Below, one piece after another: positions 6,635 through 16,060 of a stretch of 36,613 bases of DNA (the stretch's first letter is position 1; every line of letters starts with the position of its first letter). Location: assembly GCA_026126105.1 (NCBI GenBank), contig JAHCJV010000056.1, positions 1-36,613 of the forward strand, given 5' to 3'. A program made the position numbers and the translations under genes. The stretch comes from Enhydrobacter sp. GTDB taxonomy: Bacteria > Pseudomonadota > Alphaproteobacteria > Reyranellales > Reyranellaceae. The notes under the pieces were generated by a model. It did not search any database, was not told the DNA's origin, and was given only the letters and a program-made list of their open reading frames with translations.

Positions 6635-8487
6635 GGTGGTGGCGCAGATCTGGCTCGCCCGAACCGGCCGCCGCGAACCCCGCGGCGGCCGGCGCGCGTT
6701 ACGGGTCGGAGAAGGATCGGCTGAAGGGCGATGCGCAGGAAACTGCGCGTCAGCGCCTCGTCGTCGCCTCGGCCCTTTTCACGATGGTGTTCTGCGCGGT
6801 CGGCCTGCGCATGGCGTACGTCTCGCTGCTGCGCGACGGTGGCGAGCCGACGCAGCGCGTTGCGGCGCGTGGCGGGTCCATCCAGTCCGAACGAGCCGAC
6901 ATCGTCGACCGCAACGGCGTGGTGTTCGCGACTTCGGTGCCGGTGATGTCGGCGTTCGTCAATCCGCATCTCCTGCTCGATACGGCAGACGCCGCGCGCA
7001 AGATCGTCTCGGCGCTTCCGGAGATGAAGTACGAGGAGATCAAGGAGAAGCTCGACAGCGACAAGACCTTCGTCTGGATCAAGCGCGGTCTCGCACCCCG
7101 CGAGCACTTCCTTGTCAACCGGCTCGGTATTCCCGGCCTCGAATTCCAGGCCGAGGAGCGGCGCGTCTATCCGCAGGGCATGACCGGTGCCCACATCGTC
7201 GGTTACGACAGCATCGACAATGCCGGGCTGGCCGGCGTCGAACGCTACTTCGACCAGCGCTTGCAGAGCGGAGAGACGGTGCAGCTCTCGATCGATCTGC
7301 GTCTGCAGCGGATGGTCGAGGCGGAACTCGTTCGAGCGGTGAAGAAATTCTCCGCAATCGGTGCCACCGCCATCGTGATGGATGTGACCAACGGCGAGGT
7401 GCTCGCCATGTCGTCGCTGCCGAGCTACGACGCAAACAAGGCCAAGACCATCACCAACGAAGCGTTGTTCAATCGGGCGACGCTCGGCGTCTACGAGCAA
7501 GGTTCGACCTTCAAGATCTTCAACACCGCGATGGCGCTCGACACCGGGAAAGTCACGCTGTCCAGCGTGTTCGACGCGACGTCGCCGATCAGGATCGACC
7601 GCTTCACCATCAACGATGATCATCCGCAGCGCCGGCCGCTCACCGTCCCGGAGATCTTCACCTACTCCTCGAACATTGCATCGGCCAAGATGGCGGTCGA
7701 GGTGATGGGGCCGGAGGGGCAGAAGGCATTCTTCGACAAGATCGGCTTCCTCAGGCCGCTCAACACCCAGCTTCCCGAACTCGCCGCCCCGCTGTGGCCG
7801 CGTCACTGGGTCAAGATCAGCACCATGACGATCGCCTTCGGGCACGGCATATCGGTGACGCCGCTGCATCTGGCTACCGGATCGGCGGCGATGGTGAACG
7901 GCGGCATCCTGTACCAGCCGAGCTTCGTGAAGCGGACCTCGGCGAGCGAGCCCGGGCGGCGGGTGATCCAGGCCAAGACGTCGCAGATGATGCGCCAGCT
8001 CATGCGCCTGAACGTGATCCAGGGCACCGGCAAGAACGCCGACGTCAAGAACTACGAGGTCGGCGGCAAGACCGGCACGGCCGAGAAGCCGAGCCGAGGC
8101 GGCTACCGGCAGAAGGCTCTCATCAGCTCGTTTGTTGGAATGTTCCCGATGAGCGAGCCCAAGTTCCTGATCGTGGTGTCGCTCGATGAGCCCAAAGGTC
8201 TCCCGGAAACAGGCGGCTATGCCACGGGCGGCTGGGTTGCCGCGCCGAGCGTCAAGGCGATCATCGAGAACATCGTGTCGCTTTACGGGATCCTGCCCGG
8301 CGACTGGAGCAGCCAGACTCCGCTCGAAATCGCATCGACGCCGATTGCCCTGCCACAGCCGGCCACAGCCGCTCCGATCCTCGCCGTGACGGCGCGCGGC
8401 CGTGTGCCGGAACGCAAGGCCCTACCGGCGCGCGCCGGCGGGCAGGCAGCGGGCGGGCCGGGAGTGCGTCGCGTTGCGTCTGAGTGA
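6631..8487 (+). CDS. ftsI: Peptidoglycan D,D-transpeptidase FtsI (PBP3)
   Basis: FtsI is the septal class B penicillin-binding protein that crosslinks new peptidoglycan, partnered with FtsW. The 618-residue product has a basic cytoplasmic N-terminus, a membrane helix at about residues 43-65, a pedestal domain with RGSI-like and ADIVDRNG motifs, and the transpeptidase domain. Active-site motifs are S292-T-F-K, S346-S-N and K480-T-G-T. After the catalytic domain there is a Pro/Ala/Arg-rich tail of about 60 residues. The start is GTG, overlapping the ftsL stop by four bases. Its 3' end overlaps murE by 14 bases. Confidence 0.97.
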   Translation: MRWWRRSGSPEPAAANPAAAGARYGSEKDRLKGDAQETARQRLVVASALFTMVFCAVGLRMAYVSLLRDGGEPTQRVAARGGSIQSERADIVDRNGVVFATSVPVMSAFVNPHLLLDTADAARKIVSALPEMKYEEIKEKLDSDKTFVWIKRGLAPREHFLVNRLGIPGLEFQAEERRVYPQGMTGAHIVGYDSIDNAGLAGVERYFDQRLQSGETVQLSIDLRLQRMVEAELVRAVKKFSAIGATAIVMDVTNGEVLAMSSLPSYDANKAKTITNEALFNRATLGVYEQGSTFKIFNTAMALDTGKVTLSSVFDATSPIRIDRFTINDDHPQRRPLTVPEIFTYSSNIASAKMAVEVMGPEGQKAFFDKIGFLRPLNTQLPELAAPLWPRHWVKISTMTIAFGHGISVTPLHLATGSAAMVNGGILYQPSFVKRTSASEPGRRVIQAKTSQMMRQLMRLNVIQGTGKNADVKNYEVGGKTGTAEKPSRGGYRQKALISSFVGMFPMSEPKFLIVVSLDEPKGLPETGGYATGGWVAAPSVKAIIENIVSLYGILPGDWSSQTPLEIASTPIALPQPATAAPILAVTARGRVPERKALPARAGGQAAGGPGVRRVASE

Positions 8488-9928
8488 GCTCATGGGTGGA
8501 AGCGGCCTGCCGCGCGATCCGACCGTTGCCGGACTGACTCTCGACTCTCGCACAGTCCAGCCTGGTTTTCTCTTCGCCGCGCTCGGGGGCTCGAACGCCG
8601 ACGGTACGAGCTTCGTCGCCGATGCGGTCGCGCGCGGTGCCTGCGTCATTCTCGCTGCATCCGATGCGGCGCTACCGGCGCTCCATGACAATGTCGTCGT
8701 GCTACGCGATGCCAATCCGCGGCGGCGCATCGCGCTGATGGCGGCAAGGTTTGCCGGCCTCCAGCCGGCCACCATTGCCGCGGTCACCGGCACCAACGGC
8801 AAGAGCTCAATCGTGCATTTCGTGCGACAGATCTGGGCCGCGCTCGGCCTCGAGGCGGCCAGCGTCGGCACGCTGGGGATCGTCTCGCCGGGCTTGACGC
8901 GCGGTGCCGGATTGACCACGCCGGATCCGGTTCAGCTGCATGCCGATCTCGCCGCGCTCGCACGCCAAGGCGTGACGCACCTCGCGATCGAGGCCTCGAG
9001 CCACGGTCTCGACCAGCATCGCCTGGACGGAGTCAAGCTGTCGGCGGCGGCGTTCACGAACCTGACGCACGAGCATCTCGACTATCACGCGTCGATGGAG
9101 ACCTATTTCGACGCCAAGGCACGACTGTTCGACACCCTGCTGCCGGAAGGCGGCACCGCCGTCGTCAACGCCGACAGCGATCGCGCCGCCCGGCTGGCCG
9201 AGATCTGCGCTGCCCGCCGCATTCGCTTGTGGACATACGGCAGCGCAGGCAGTGAGTTCCGGCTGCTGCGCGACCACCCGATGCCGAACGGCCAGCATCT
9301 CACCGTCGAGGCGCTCGGCTGCACGTACGAGGTCGATCTGCCGCTGGTCGGCAGCTTCCAGGCTTCCAACGCGCTGGCCGCGCTGGGCCTTGCGGTTGCC
9401 ACGGGCGGAGATGTCGCGCGCGCGGTGGTAGCGCTGTCGAGCCTGAGCGGCGCTCCGGGCCGGCTGCAGCTTGTCGCGCGACACAAGTCAGGCGCGCCGG
9501 TCTATGTGGATTATGCCCACAAGCCCGAAGCGCTGGAGACGGTGCTCGCTACTCTGCGGCCGTTTGCCAAGGGCAGGCTGGTTGTGGTGTTTGGCTGCGG
9601 CGGCGACCGCGACCGTGCCAAGCGGCCGGTGATGGGCGAAATTGCCACGCGTCTCGCCGACCTTACGCTCGTGACGGACGACAACCCGCGCAACGAGGAG
9701 CCGGCCGCGATCCGGGCCGAGATCCTGCGGGGTATTCCGGTCGGGCGGCGCAACTGGATCGAGATCCGCTCGGACCGGCGTGCTGCGATCGAACGCGGCA
9801 TGGCGGCGATGACGTCGGCCGACGACCTGCTGCTCATTGCCGGCAAGGGGCACGAGACGGGTCAGACCATAAAGGGCGTGTCGCATCATTTCGACGACGC
9901 CGAAGTGGCGCGGGAACTCGCGTCTTGA
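8474..9928 (+). CDS. murE: UDP-MurNAc-L-Ala-D-Glu:meso-diaminopimelate ligase MurE
   Basis: MurE adds the third peptide residue to the UDP-MurNAc dipeptide. The 484-residue product has the Mur ligase order of domains: an N-terminal UDP-binding part, an ATP-binding central domain with GTNGKSS (K at residue 110), and a C-terminal domain with DNPR at residues 403-406. The DNPR motif marks meso-diaminopimelate enzymes rather than lysine ones, so this organism should have DAP-type peptidoglycan. The start chosen is TTG at 8474, which gives the family-typical MRLSEL and sits ten bases after a GGAG at 8460-8463 inside ftsI. ATG at 8492 would cut the conserved N-terminus. It overlaps murF by four bases (TTGA). 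Confidence 0.95.
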   Translation: MRLSELMGGSGLPRDPTVAGLTLDSRTVQPGFLFAALGGSNADGTSFVADAVARGACVILAASDAALPALHDNVVVLRDANPRRRIALMAARFAGLQPATIAAVTGTNGKSSIVHFVRQIWAALGLEAASVGTLGIVSPGLTRGAGLTTPDPVQLHADLAALARQGVTHLAIEASSHGLDQHRLDGVKLSAAAFTNLTHEHLDYHASMETYFDAKARLFDTLLPEGGTAVVNADSDRAARLAEICAARRIRLWTYGSAGSEFRLLRDHPMPNGQHLTVEALGCTYEVDLPLVGSFQASNALAALGLAVATGGDVARAVVALSSLSGAPGRLQLVARHKSGAPVYVDYAHKPEALETVLATLRPFAKGRLVVVFGCGGDRDRAKRPVMGEIATRLADLTLVTDDNPRNEEPAAIRAEILRGIPVGRRNWIEIRSDRRAAIERGMAAMTSADDLLLIAGKGHETGQTIKGVSHHFDDAEVARELAS

Positions 9929-11331
9929 GCCCGCTCTGGACCTCGGAGGAGGTCGCGCAGGCTCTTTCTCCGGTCGCGATGTCGGGTCCGTTCGAAGCGA
10001 CCGGCGTCAGCTTCGACAGCCGCGCGGTGGGAAGAGGCGACATTTTCTTCGCGCTTCCCGGAGAGAGCACGGATGGCCACGCTTTCGTCGTTGACGCGCT
10101 GTCGCGAGGGGCGGCCGTGGCTGTGGTCTCTCGCGACGTGCCGGGCGTTCCGGGCAATGTCATTCGTGTCGCCGATACGATGGCGGCGCTCGTCGAGCTC
10201 GGCCGCGCTGGCCGCGCCCGCAGCAGTGCACGCATCGCCAGCGTCACGGGCTCGGTCGGCAAGACCAGCACCAAGGATGCGCTGCGACTCGTTCTTTCCG
10301 ACCAGGCGGCGACCTCGGCCAGCACGGCGAGCTTCAACAACCACGTCGGCGTGCCGATCAGCCTTGCCCGTCTGCCGCGCGAGGCGCGATATGGCGTGTT
10401 CGAGATCGGCATGAACCATCCCGGCGAGATCGAGCCCCTGGCGCGCCAGGTCGAGGCTCATGTCGGGATCGTCACCAACGTCGAAGCGGCACACATCGGT
10501 CACATGGGCAGCGAAGAGGCGATCGCCGACGAAAAGGCGTGCCTGTTCGCCGGCATGCGCGAGGCGGCTGTCGCCGTGCTCAATCGGGACAATCGGCACT
10601 ACGAGCGTCTGCTGCGCCAGGCACGCAGCTTCGGCGTGGCCCGATGCGTTGGGTTCGGCCGGCACGAAGCCGCCGAAGCGCGTCTCATAGAGTGCCGCCT
10701 GCAGGATTCGGGCAGCGACATCGTAGCCTTGATCCATGGCAGACGGATCGAGTATCGGCTTGGCGCGGCCGGCGAGCACTGGGTGCTGAACAGCATTGCG
10801 GCACTCGCCGCCGCCGAAGCATTGGGAGCGGACGTCGGCAGGGCAGCGGTGAGCTTGGCGGAAGTAAAGGCTTTGCCGGGACGCGGCGCGCGGCGTCGGC
10901 TCAGGTTCGGCGTTGGCACGATCGAATTGCTGGATGAGAGCTACAATGCCAACCCTGCATCCGTGCGTGCCATGCTGGCGGTGCTGGCGCGGACCGAGCC
11001 GGCGCCAGGTGGCCGTCGCCTGCTGGTGCTGGGCGACATGCGAGAGCTTGGGGAGCAGGCCGACGCCTATCATGCCGGTCTGGCGCAGGCGGTGGCGGGG
11101 AGCGGCGCTGCACAGGTCTTCCTGTGCGGCCCCCACATGAAGGCGCTGTGGCATGAGCTCGCCGCGACCCAGAAGGGGCTCCACCGGCCGGATTCCGGGG
11201 CGCTTGCAGGCGAGGTGGTCGCGGCGGTGGGACCGGGCGACGTGCTCGCGATCAAGGGATCGCTCGGCTCGAACATGAAGTTGATCGTCGATGCCGTTCT
11301 CGCGGCAAGCGGCGGCGAGGCCAGGTACTGA
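9925..11331 (+). CDS. murF: UDP-MurNAc-tripeptide:D-Ala-D-Ala ligase MurF
   Basis: MurF joins the D-alanyl-D-alanine made by Ddl to UDP-MurNAc-tripeptide, completing the pentapeptide precursor. The product has 468 residues. The N-terminal domain carries VSFDSRAVGRGDIFFAL, matching the MurE/MurF substrate-binding pattern. The P-loop is GSVGKTS with the lysine at residue 113. FNNHVGVP and EIGMNHPGEIEPL follow, and ESYNANPASVRAML near residue 335 is a strong MurF signature. The start is TTG at 9925, whose TTGA overlaps the murE stop. mraY begins two bases after the stop. Confidence 0.96.
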   Translation: MSPLWTSEEVAQALSPVAMSGPFEATGVSFDSRAVGRGDIFFALPGESTDGHAFVVDALSRGAAVAVVSRDVPGVPGNVIRVADTMAALVELGRAGRARSSARIASVTGSVGKTSTKDALRLVLSDQAATSASTASFNNHVGVPISLARLPREARYGVFEIGMNHPGEIEPLARQVEAHVGIVTNVEAAHIGHMGSEEAIADEKACLFAGMREAAVAVLNRDNRHYERLLRQARSFGVARCVGFGRHEAAEARLIECRLQDSGSDIVALIHGRRIEYRLGAAGEHWVLNSIAALAAAEALGADVGRAAVSLAEVKALPGRGARRRLRFGVGTIELLDESYNANPASVRAMLAVLARTEPAPGGRRLLVLGDMRELGEQADAYHAGLAQAVAGSGAAQVFLCGPHMKALWHELAATQKGLHRPDSGALAGEVVAAVGPGDVLAIKGSLGSNMKLIVDAVLAASGGEARY

Positions 11332-11333
11332 AG

Positions 11334-12425
11334 ATGTTCTATAATTTCGTCTATCCCCTGGCGGACCTGTTCGGTCCCTTCAACCTTTTTCGCTATCTGA
11401 CGTTCCGCTCGATCGCGGCGTTCCTCACGGCGCTCATCCTGAGCTTCGTGATCGGCGGCGGCCTGATCCGCTGGCTGCGCAGCAAGCAGGCCCATGGTCA
11501 GCCGATCCGCGAGGACGGGCCGGCCAGTCATATCGTGTCGAAGAAGGGCACACCCACCATGGGCGGACTGCTCATTCTGATTGCTATTTCCGTGGCGACT
11601 CTGCTGTGGGCCGACCTCACAAACCGGTATGTGTGGTGCGTGCTCGCCATAACCGTGACGTTTGGCGCAATCGGCTTGTGGGACGACTATCTGAAGGTCT
11701 CCAAGCGCAACCCCAAGGGGGTGCCGGGAAGGATCAAGTTCCTGCTGGCGATGGCAATTGCCGCCGTCGTGGCGTGGTTCATCGCCCAAGGATCTCCTCC
11801 GCCATTGCGCTACACGCTCGCGGTGCCATTCCTCAAGGACGTCCTGGTGCCACTCGGCATCGTCGGCTTCCTCGTCTTCTCCGTCATGGTAATCGTGGGC
11901 ACGTCGAATGCCGTGAACCTGACGGATGGTCTCGATGGTCTCGCAATCGGTCCGGTCATCATGGCGGCCGGAGTGTTCGCGCTTATCGCCTATGTCGTCG
12001 GCAACGCGATCTACACCAATTACCTCTACGTCCATCATGTTCCCCGCGCGGGCGAGCTGTCGGTGCTGCTGGCGGCGCTCGTAGGGGCGGGCTTGGGCTT
12101 CCTGTGGTTCAACGCGCCTCCTGCCATGGTGTTCATGGGCGATACTGGTTCGTTGTCCATCGGCGGCGCTCTTGGCGGCGTCGCGGTGGTCACCAAGCAC
12201 GAGATCGTGCTGGCGATCGTCGGCGGCGTGTTCGTGCTCGAAACCATCTCGGTGATCGTGCAGGTCCTGTCCTTCAAGACGACCGGCAAGCGCATCTTCC
12301 GGATGGCGCCGCTGCATCACCATTTCGAGCAGAAGGGCTGGGCCGAGCCGACCATCGTCTTCCGCTTCTGGATTATTGCCGCCATTCTCTCGATGGTGGG
12401 TCTCGCCACGTTGAAGCTCCGGTGA
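11334..12425 (+). CDS. mraY: Phospho-N-acetylmuramoyl-pentapeptide-transferase MraY
   Basis: MraY is the integral membrane enzyme that transfers phospho-MurNAc-pentapeptide to undecaprenyl phosphate, giving lipid I. The 363-residue product has about ten membrane helices. Catalytic-loop motifs are intact: GLWDDYLKV with the paired aspartates (about residue 118), NAVNLTDGLDGLA (about 197-209), VFMGDTGS, and the MAPLHHHFEQKGW histidine cluster (about 323-335). The N-terminus also shows KKGTPTMGGL. Start and end agree with the family length. The gaps are two bases to murF and four to murD. Confidence 0.97.
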   Translation: MFYNFVYPLADLFGPFNLFRYLTFRSIAAFLTALILSFVIGGGLIRWLRSKQAHGQPIREDGPASHIVSKKGTPTMGGLLILIAISVATLLWADLTNRYVWCVLAITVTFGAIGLWDDYLKVSKRNPKGVPGRIKFLLAMAIAAVVAWFIAQGSPPPLRYTLAVPFLKDVLVPLGIVGFLVFSVMVIVGTSNAVNLTDGLDGLAIGPVIMAAGVFALIAYVVGNAIYTNYLYVHHVPRAGELSVLLAALVGAGLGFLWFNAPPAMVFMGDTGSLSIGGALGGVAVVTKHEIVLAIVGGVFVLETISVIVQVLSFKTTGKRIFRMAPLHHHFEQKGWAEPTIVFRFWIIAAILSMVGLATLKLR

Positions 12426-12429
12426 GTCG

Positions 12430-13827
12430 ATGATCGACCTGGCGGTCTTGAGGGGTTCGTCCTACGTCGTCCTGGGGCTCGCGCGCTCCGGGCTGACGAC
12501 GGTCCGTGCCCTGATGGCGGCAGGCGTCGACTACGTCGCGTGGGACGACAACGCGGAGGCGCGGGATGTCGCGGCAACGATCGGCACCCGATTTGCCGAT
12601 CCCTCGGCCATCGACTGGAGGAAGGTCACGGCCCTGGTGATCAGCCCTGGCATTCCAAACCGCCTTCCCAAGCCGCATCCCATGGCCGCGGCGGCGCGCG
12701 CCGCCGGCGTGCCGCTGATTTGCGACGTCGAGCTGCTGGCTCAGGCGCAGCCGAAGAATCGATTCATCGGCGTCACCGGCACGAATGGAAAGTCGACCAC
12801 CACGGCACTGATCGGCCATGTCCTGAAAGCGGCGGGCGCGTCGTGCGAGGTCGGCGGCAACATCGGCCGAGGCGCTCTAGATCTCGAGCCGCTCGGGCCG
12901 CATGGCATCTACGTCCTGGAGCTATCGTCCTACCAGCTCGAGCTTCTGCGGACTTTCCACGCCCATGTCGCGGTGTGGCTCAACATCGCACCCGATCACA
13001 TCGACCGTCATGGCGACATGGCCGGTTATGTCGAGGCGAAGATGCATATCTTCGACCGCCAGGACGAGCGAGACTGCGCCGTAATCGGCGTCGATGACGA
13101 CTATTCGCGCGCGGTCTTCGCCGAGTACGGCAAGCTTGCTAGGCACAACAGGATCGGTGTCGTGCCGGTCGCCCACGATCGCCTGCTCGCGGCTGGCATT
13201 TCATACCACGCGGGTCAACTGACCGATGCCGACCGGTACGTCGCCAACTTCGCCGATGTGCCGACCCTCCCGGGCGATCACAATGCGCAGAACGCGGCCT
13301 GCGCCTGGGCCGCATGCCGCTGGCTGCGACTGTCGCGCGAGGAGATTGTCCGGGGTTTCCGCAGCTATCCAGGCCTGCCGCACCGCCAGGAGCAGGTCGC
13401 GGCTGCGGGAAAGGTCATTTACGTCAACGACAGCAAGGCGACGAACGCCGACGCGGCGGCGCGCGCCCTGTCGTCCTACCGTGACATCTACTGGATCCTC
13501 GGCGGCCAGGCGAAGGAGGGTGGCGTGGCGTCGCTCGAACCGTGGTTCGACCGTATTCGCCACGCTTTCCTGATCGGTGAGGCGACGGAGCTGTTCGCCA
13601 CACAGCTCGAAGGCAAGCTGCCGTTCGACCGATGCGGCGATCTGCAATCGGCGCTCGAGGCTGCGCATGCCCGCGCCCAGGCTGAGTCGCAGTCGGCGTC
13701 GGTGGTGCTCCTGTCGCCGGCCTGCGCGTCTTGGGACCAGTGGCGCAGCTACGAGCATCGCGGCGATGCGTTCCGTGAGATGGCGCGCGCTCTGCCGGGC
13801 GCTCGACGCTTGGGAGAAGCGGCATGA
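12430..13827 (+). CDS. murD: UDP-MurNAc-L-alanine:D-glutamate ligase MurD
   Basis: MurD adds D-glutamate to UDP-MurNAc-L-alanine in the cytoplasm. The 465-residue product starts with a Rossmann-like domain (VVLGLARSGLTTVRAL). The ATP-binding loop GTNGKSTT has its lysine at residue 121. ELSSYQLEL (about 167) and NIAPDHIDRH (about 188) follow, and NDSKATNADAAARAL (about 335) is specific to MurD. The C-terminal SPACASWDQW motif near residue 430 completes the family pattern. The ATG is preceded by GGTGAG from the mraY end. It overlaps ftsW by four bases. Confidence 0.97.
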   Translation: MIDLAVLRGSSYVVLGLARSGLTTVRALMAAGVDYVAWDDNAEARDVAATIGTRFADPSAIDWRKVTALVISPGIPNRLPKPHPMAAAARAAGVPLICDVELLAQAQPKNRFIGVTGTNGKSTTTALIGHVLKAAGASCEVGGNIGRGALDLEPLGPHGIYVLELSSYQLELLRTFHAHVAVWLNIAPDHIDRHGDMAGYVEAKMHIFDRQDERDCAVIGVDDDYSRAVFAEYGKLARHNRIGVVPVAHDRLLAAGISYHAGQLTDADRYVANFADVPTLPGDHNAQNAACAWAACRWLRLSREEIVRGFRSYPGLPHRQEQVAAAGKVIYVNDSKATNADAAARALSSYRDIYWILGGQAKEGGVASLEPWFDRIRHAFLIGEATELFATQLEGKLPFDRCGDLQSALEAAHARAQAESQSASVVLLSPACASWDQWRSYEHRGDAFREMARALPGARRLGEAA

Positions 13828-14951
13828 TCCAGGTACCGCGCGACGACCGCAGCGTCATCGGTCAGTGGTGGTGGACGGTTGACCGGTGGGCGCTGGGTGC
13901 CGTGCTCGCGATCATGGCGTTCGGTGTGATGTTGACCTTGGCCGCCTCGCCGCCGGCAGCGGAGCGCATCGGGGCGGACTCCTTCATGTTCGCCAAGCGG
14001 CAGTTCATCTTCCTGCCGCTGGCGATGGGTCTCATGTTGGCGATCTCGCTTGCTTCGCCGCGACATGTTCGGCGGCTGGCCCTGTTGGTGTTCTGCGGCA
14101 GTCTGGTGCTGCTCGCCGCGACCTTCGTCGTCGGGGTCGAGATCAAGGGCGCGCGACGCTGGATCTCCATGCCGGGCCTGTCGAGCGTCCAGCCGTCCGA
14201 ATTCGTGAAGCCGAGCCTCGCTGTGATCTCCGGCTGGTTGCTGGCGCAAAGCCGCTCCGAGCGCCGTTTGCCAGGCTATTTCCTGTCAACCCTCCTGGTT
14301 GGCCTCGTGCTCGCCTTGCTGGTGCTGCAGCCGGATCTCGGCATGAGCGTCGTGGTGGCGGCAGTATGGGCCGCCCAACTCTTCGTGGTCGGCCTGCCGA
14401 TGTGGATCGCTGGCTTCGTCGCCATCGGTGGTGCGGCAAGCCTCGTCGGTGCCTATTTCATGTTCGGGCACGTGCGCAGCCGCTTCGACCGCTTCCTCGA
14501 TCCGACGTCCGGTGACAACTACCAGGTCAATACCGCCCTCGAGGCGTTCATGAACGGCTCGTTGTTCGGCCGCGGGCCGGGCGAAGGCACGGTCAAGGCG
14601 CAACTGCCCGACGCCCATACCGACTTCATCATGGCGGTATGCGGCGAGGAGTTCGGGCTCGTGGTCTCCCTGATCATCCTGGCGCTGTTCGCCTTCGTGA
14701 CCCTGCGGGCGCTGTCGCGCGCTTCGAGGGAAACCAGCCTCTTCATCACGCTCGCTGCTACCGGGCTTGGCGTGCAGTTCGGCCTGCAGGCGGCCATCAA
14801 CATGGCATCTACAATTCAGCTCATTCCGGCCAAGGGCATGACCCTGCCATTCATTTCCTATGGCGGTTCGTCGGCACTGGCGATGGCAATCTGCGTCGGC
14901 ATGCTGCTGTCGCTGACACGCGAGCATGCCGGCTTGAGGGAGGCGGTATGA
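13824..14951 (+). CDS. ftsW: Septal peptidoglycan glycosyltransferase FtsW
   Basis: FtsW is the SEDS-family polymerase that extends septal glycan strands from lipid II together with FtsI. The 375-residue product is almost entirely membrane helices (about ten). Family motifs are present: KGARRWI followed by VQPSEFVK, LVLQPDLGMS, a large periplasmic loop, and FGRGPGEGTVKAQLPDAHTDF leading to EEFGL (about residues 250-282). The C-terminal half carries GMTLPFISYGGSS, a SEDS signature. The neighbours murD and murG, each joined by an ATGA overlap, separate it from a RodA assignment. Confidence 0.96.
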   Translation: MIQVPRDDRSVIGQWWWTVDRWALGAVLAIMAFGVMLTLAASPPAAERIGADSFMFAKRQFIFLPLAMGLMLAISLASPRHVRRLALLVFCGSLVLLAATFVVGVEIKGARRWISMPGLSSVQPSEFVKPSLAVISGWLLAQSRSERRLPGYFLSTLLVGLVLALLVLQPDLGMSVVVAAVWAAQLFVVGLPMWIAGFVAIGGAASLVGAYFMFGHVRSRFDRFLDPTSGDNYQVNTALEAFMNGSLFGRGPGEGTVKAQLPDAHTDFIMAVCGEEFGLVVSLIILALFAFVTLRALSRASRETSLFITLAATGLGVQFGLQAAINMASTIQLIPAKGMTLPFISYGGSSALAMAICVGMLLSLTREHAGLREAV

Positions 14952-16060
14952 ACGCCATCCGCCCCGTCGTCCTCGCGACCGGCGGCACCGGCGGGCATGT
15001 GTTCCCGGCCGAGGCGCTCGCGGGAGAACTCGAGGCGCGCGGCGTGCCGTTCACGCTCCTCACCGATTCCCGGGGCCGCCAATGGCAGGGTGCCTTGGCG
15101 CGCCGACCAATCCACTACATCCATTCGGCCAGCCCGACCGGCTCGCTTCGGCGCCGATTGATGGCGGTGCTCTTGCTCGGGCTCGGCCTGTTCGACGCCT
15201 GGCGGGCGCTGGGCCGCATCGGTCCGGCCGCCGTGGTGGGTTTCGGCGGCTACGCGTCGGTGCCGACCATGCTCGCGGCCCGCCTGCGCCGTATGCCGTC
15301 GATGGTGCATGAGCAGAATGCGGTTCTCGGCAAGGCCAATCGCTGGGTGGTGCGCGGCGTTTCGAAGGTCGCGACGTCATTCGCCCACACGCGGTTCGCG
15401 GAGGATGATCGCGTGCGACTGGTCGGCAATCCCGTGCGTGAGGCAGTGCGCGCTCTGCGCGGCACGGCCTATCGCGCTCCGGGCGCCGGTCGCGTGATCG
15501 ATCTGCTGGTATTTGGAGGCAGCCAGGGCGCCGCGTCCTTCAGCAAGGTCATCCCCGACGCCGTCCTGACGCTTCCCGCGCCGATGCGTGCGAGGCTGCG
15601 CGTCGTGCAGCAATGCCGGCCGGAGGACCTGGAACGTGTCCGCACGCTTTACCTGCAGGCCGACATCGTTGCCGAACTGGCGCCGTTCTTCGCGGACCTG
15701 CCGCAGCGGCTTGCCGGCGCGCACCTGGTGATTGGCCGCTCTGGTGCGTCGACTGTCGCCGAGCTGGCAACGGTCGGCCGTCCGTCGGTCCTAATCCCCT
15801 ACCCCTATGCCGCCGACGATCACCAAACTGCCAACGCCCGCGCCTTCGAGGCGGCCGGCGCCTGCGTCGTGATCCCGCATGCCGACTTCAACGCGACGGC
15901 CCTGGCCGGTCATTTGCGAGCGCTGTTCGATGCGCCGCAGCGGCTGGCGGAAATGGCCGCCAACGCGCACGCCGCCGGTCGTCCCGACGCTGCGGCACGG
16001 CTCGCCGATCTCGTCGGCGAGTTGATTGTCCCCCATACCCTTTCAGGAGTCGCCGCATGA
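14948..16060 (+). CDS. murG: UDP-GlcNAc:lipid I N-acetylglucosaminyltransferase MurG
   Basis: MurG is the membrane-associated GT-B glycosyltransferase that converts lipid I to lipid II. The 370-residue product opens with the diagnostic GGTGGHVFPAEALA loop (about residues 14-27). A basic, hydrophobic membrane-contact patch follows, then GFGGYASVP (about 98), HEQNAVLGKANR, and the C-domain FGGSQGA and GRSGASTVAE donor-binding motifs. Where many homologues have an SRSGA sequence this one has GRSGA, a minor change. The frame is open further upstream inside ftsW, but the ATG at 14948 gives the conserved start and an ATGA overlap. Confidence 0.96.
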   Translation: MNAIRPVVLATGGTGGHVFPAEALAGELEARGVPFTLLTDSRGRQWQGALARRPIHYIHSASPTGSLRRRLMAVLLLGLGLFDAWRALGRIGPAAVVGFGGYASVPTMLAARLRRMPSMVHEQNAVLGKANRWVVRGVSKVATSFAHTRFAEDDRVRLVGNPVREAVRALRGTAYRAPGAGRVIDLLVFGGSQGAASFSKVIPDAVLTLPAPMRARLRVVQQCRPEDLERVRTLYLQADIVAELAPFFADLPQRLAGAHLVIGRSGASTVAELATVGRPSVLIPYPYAADDHQTANARAFEAAGACVVIPHADFNATALAGHLRALFDAPQRLAEMAANAHAAGRPDAAARLADLVGELIVPHTLSGVAA

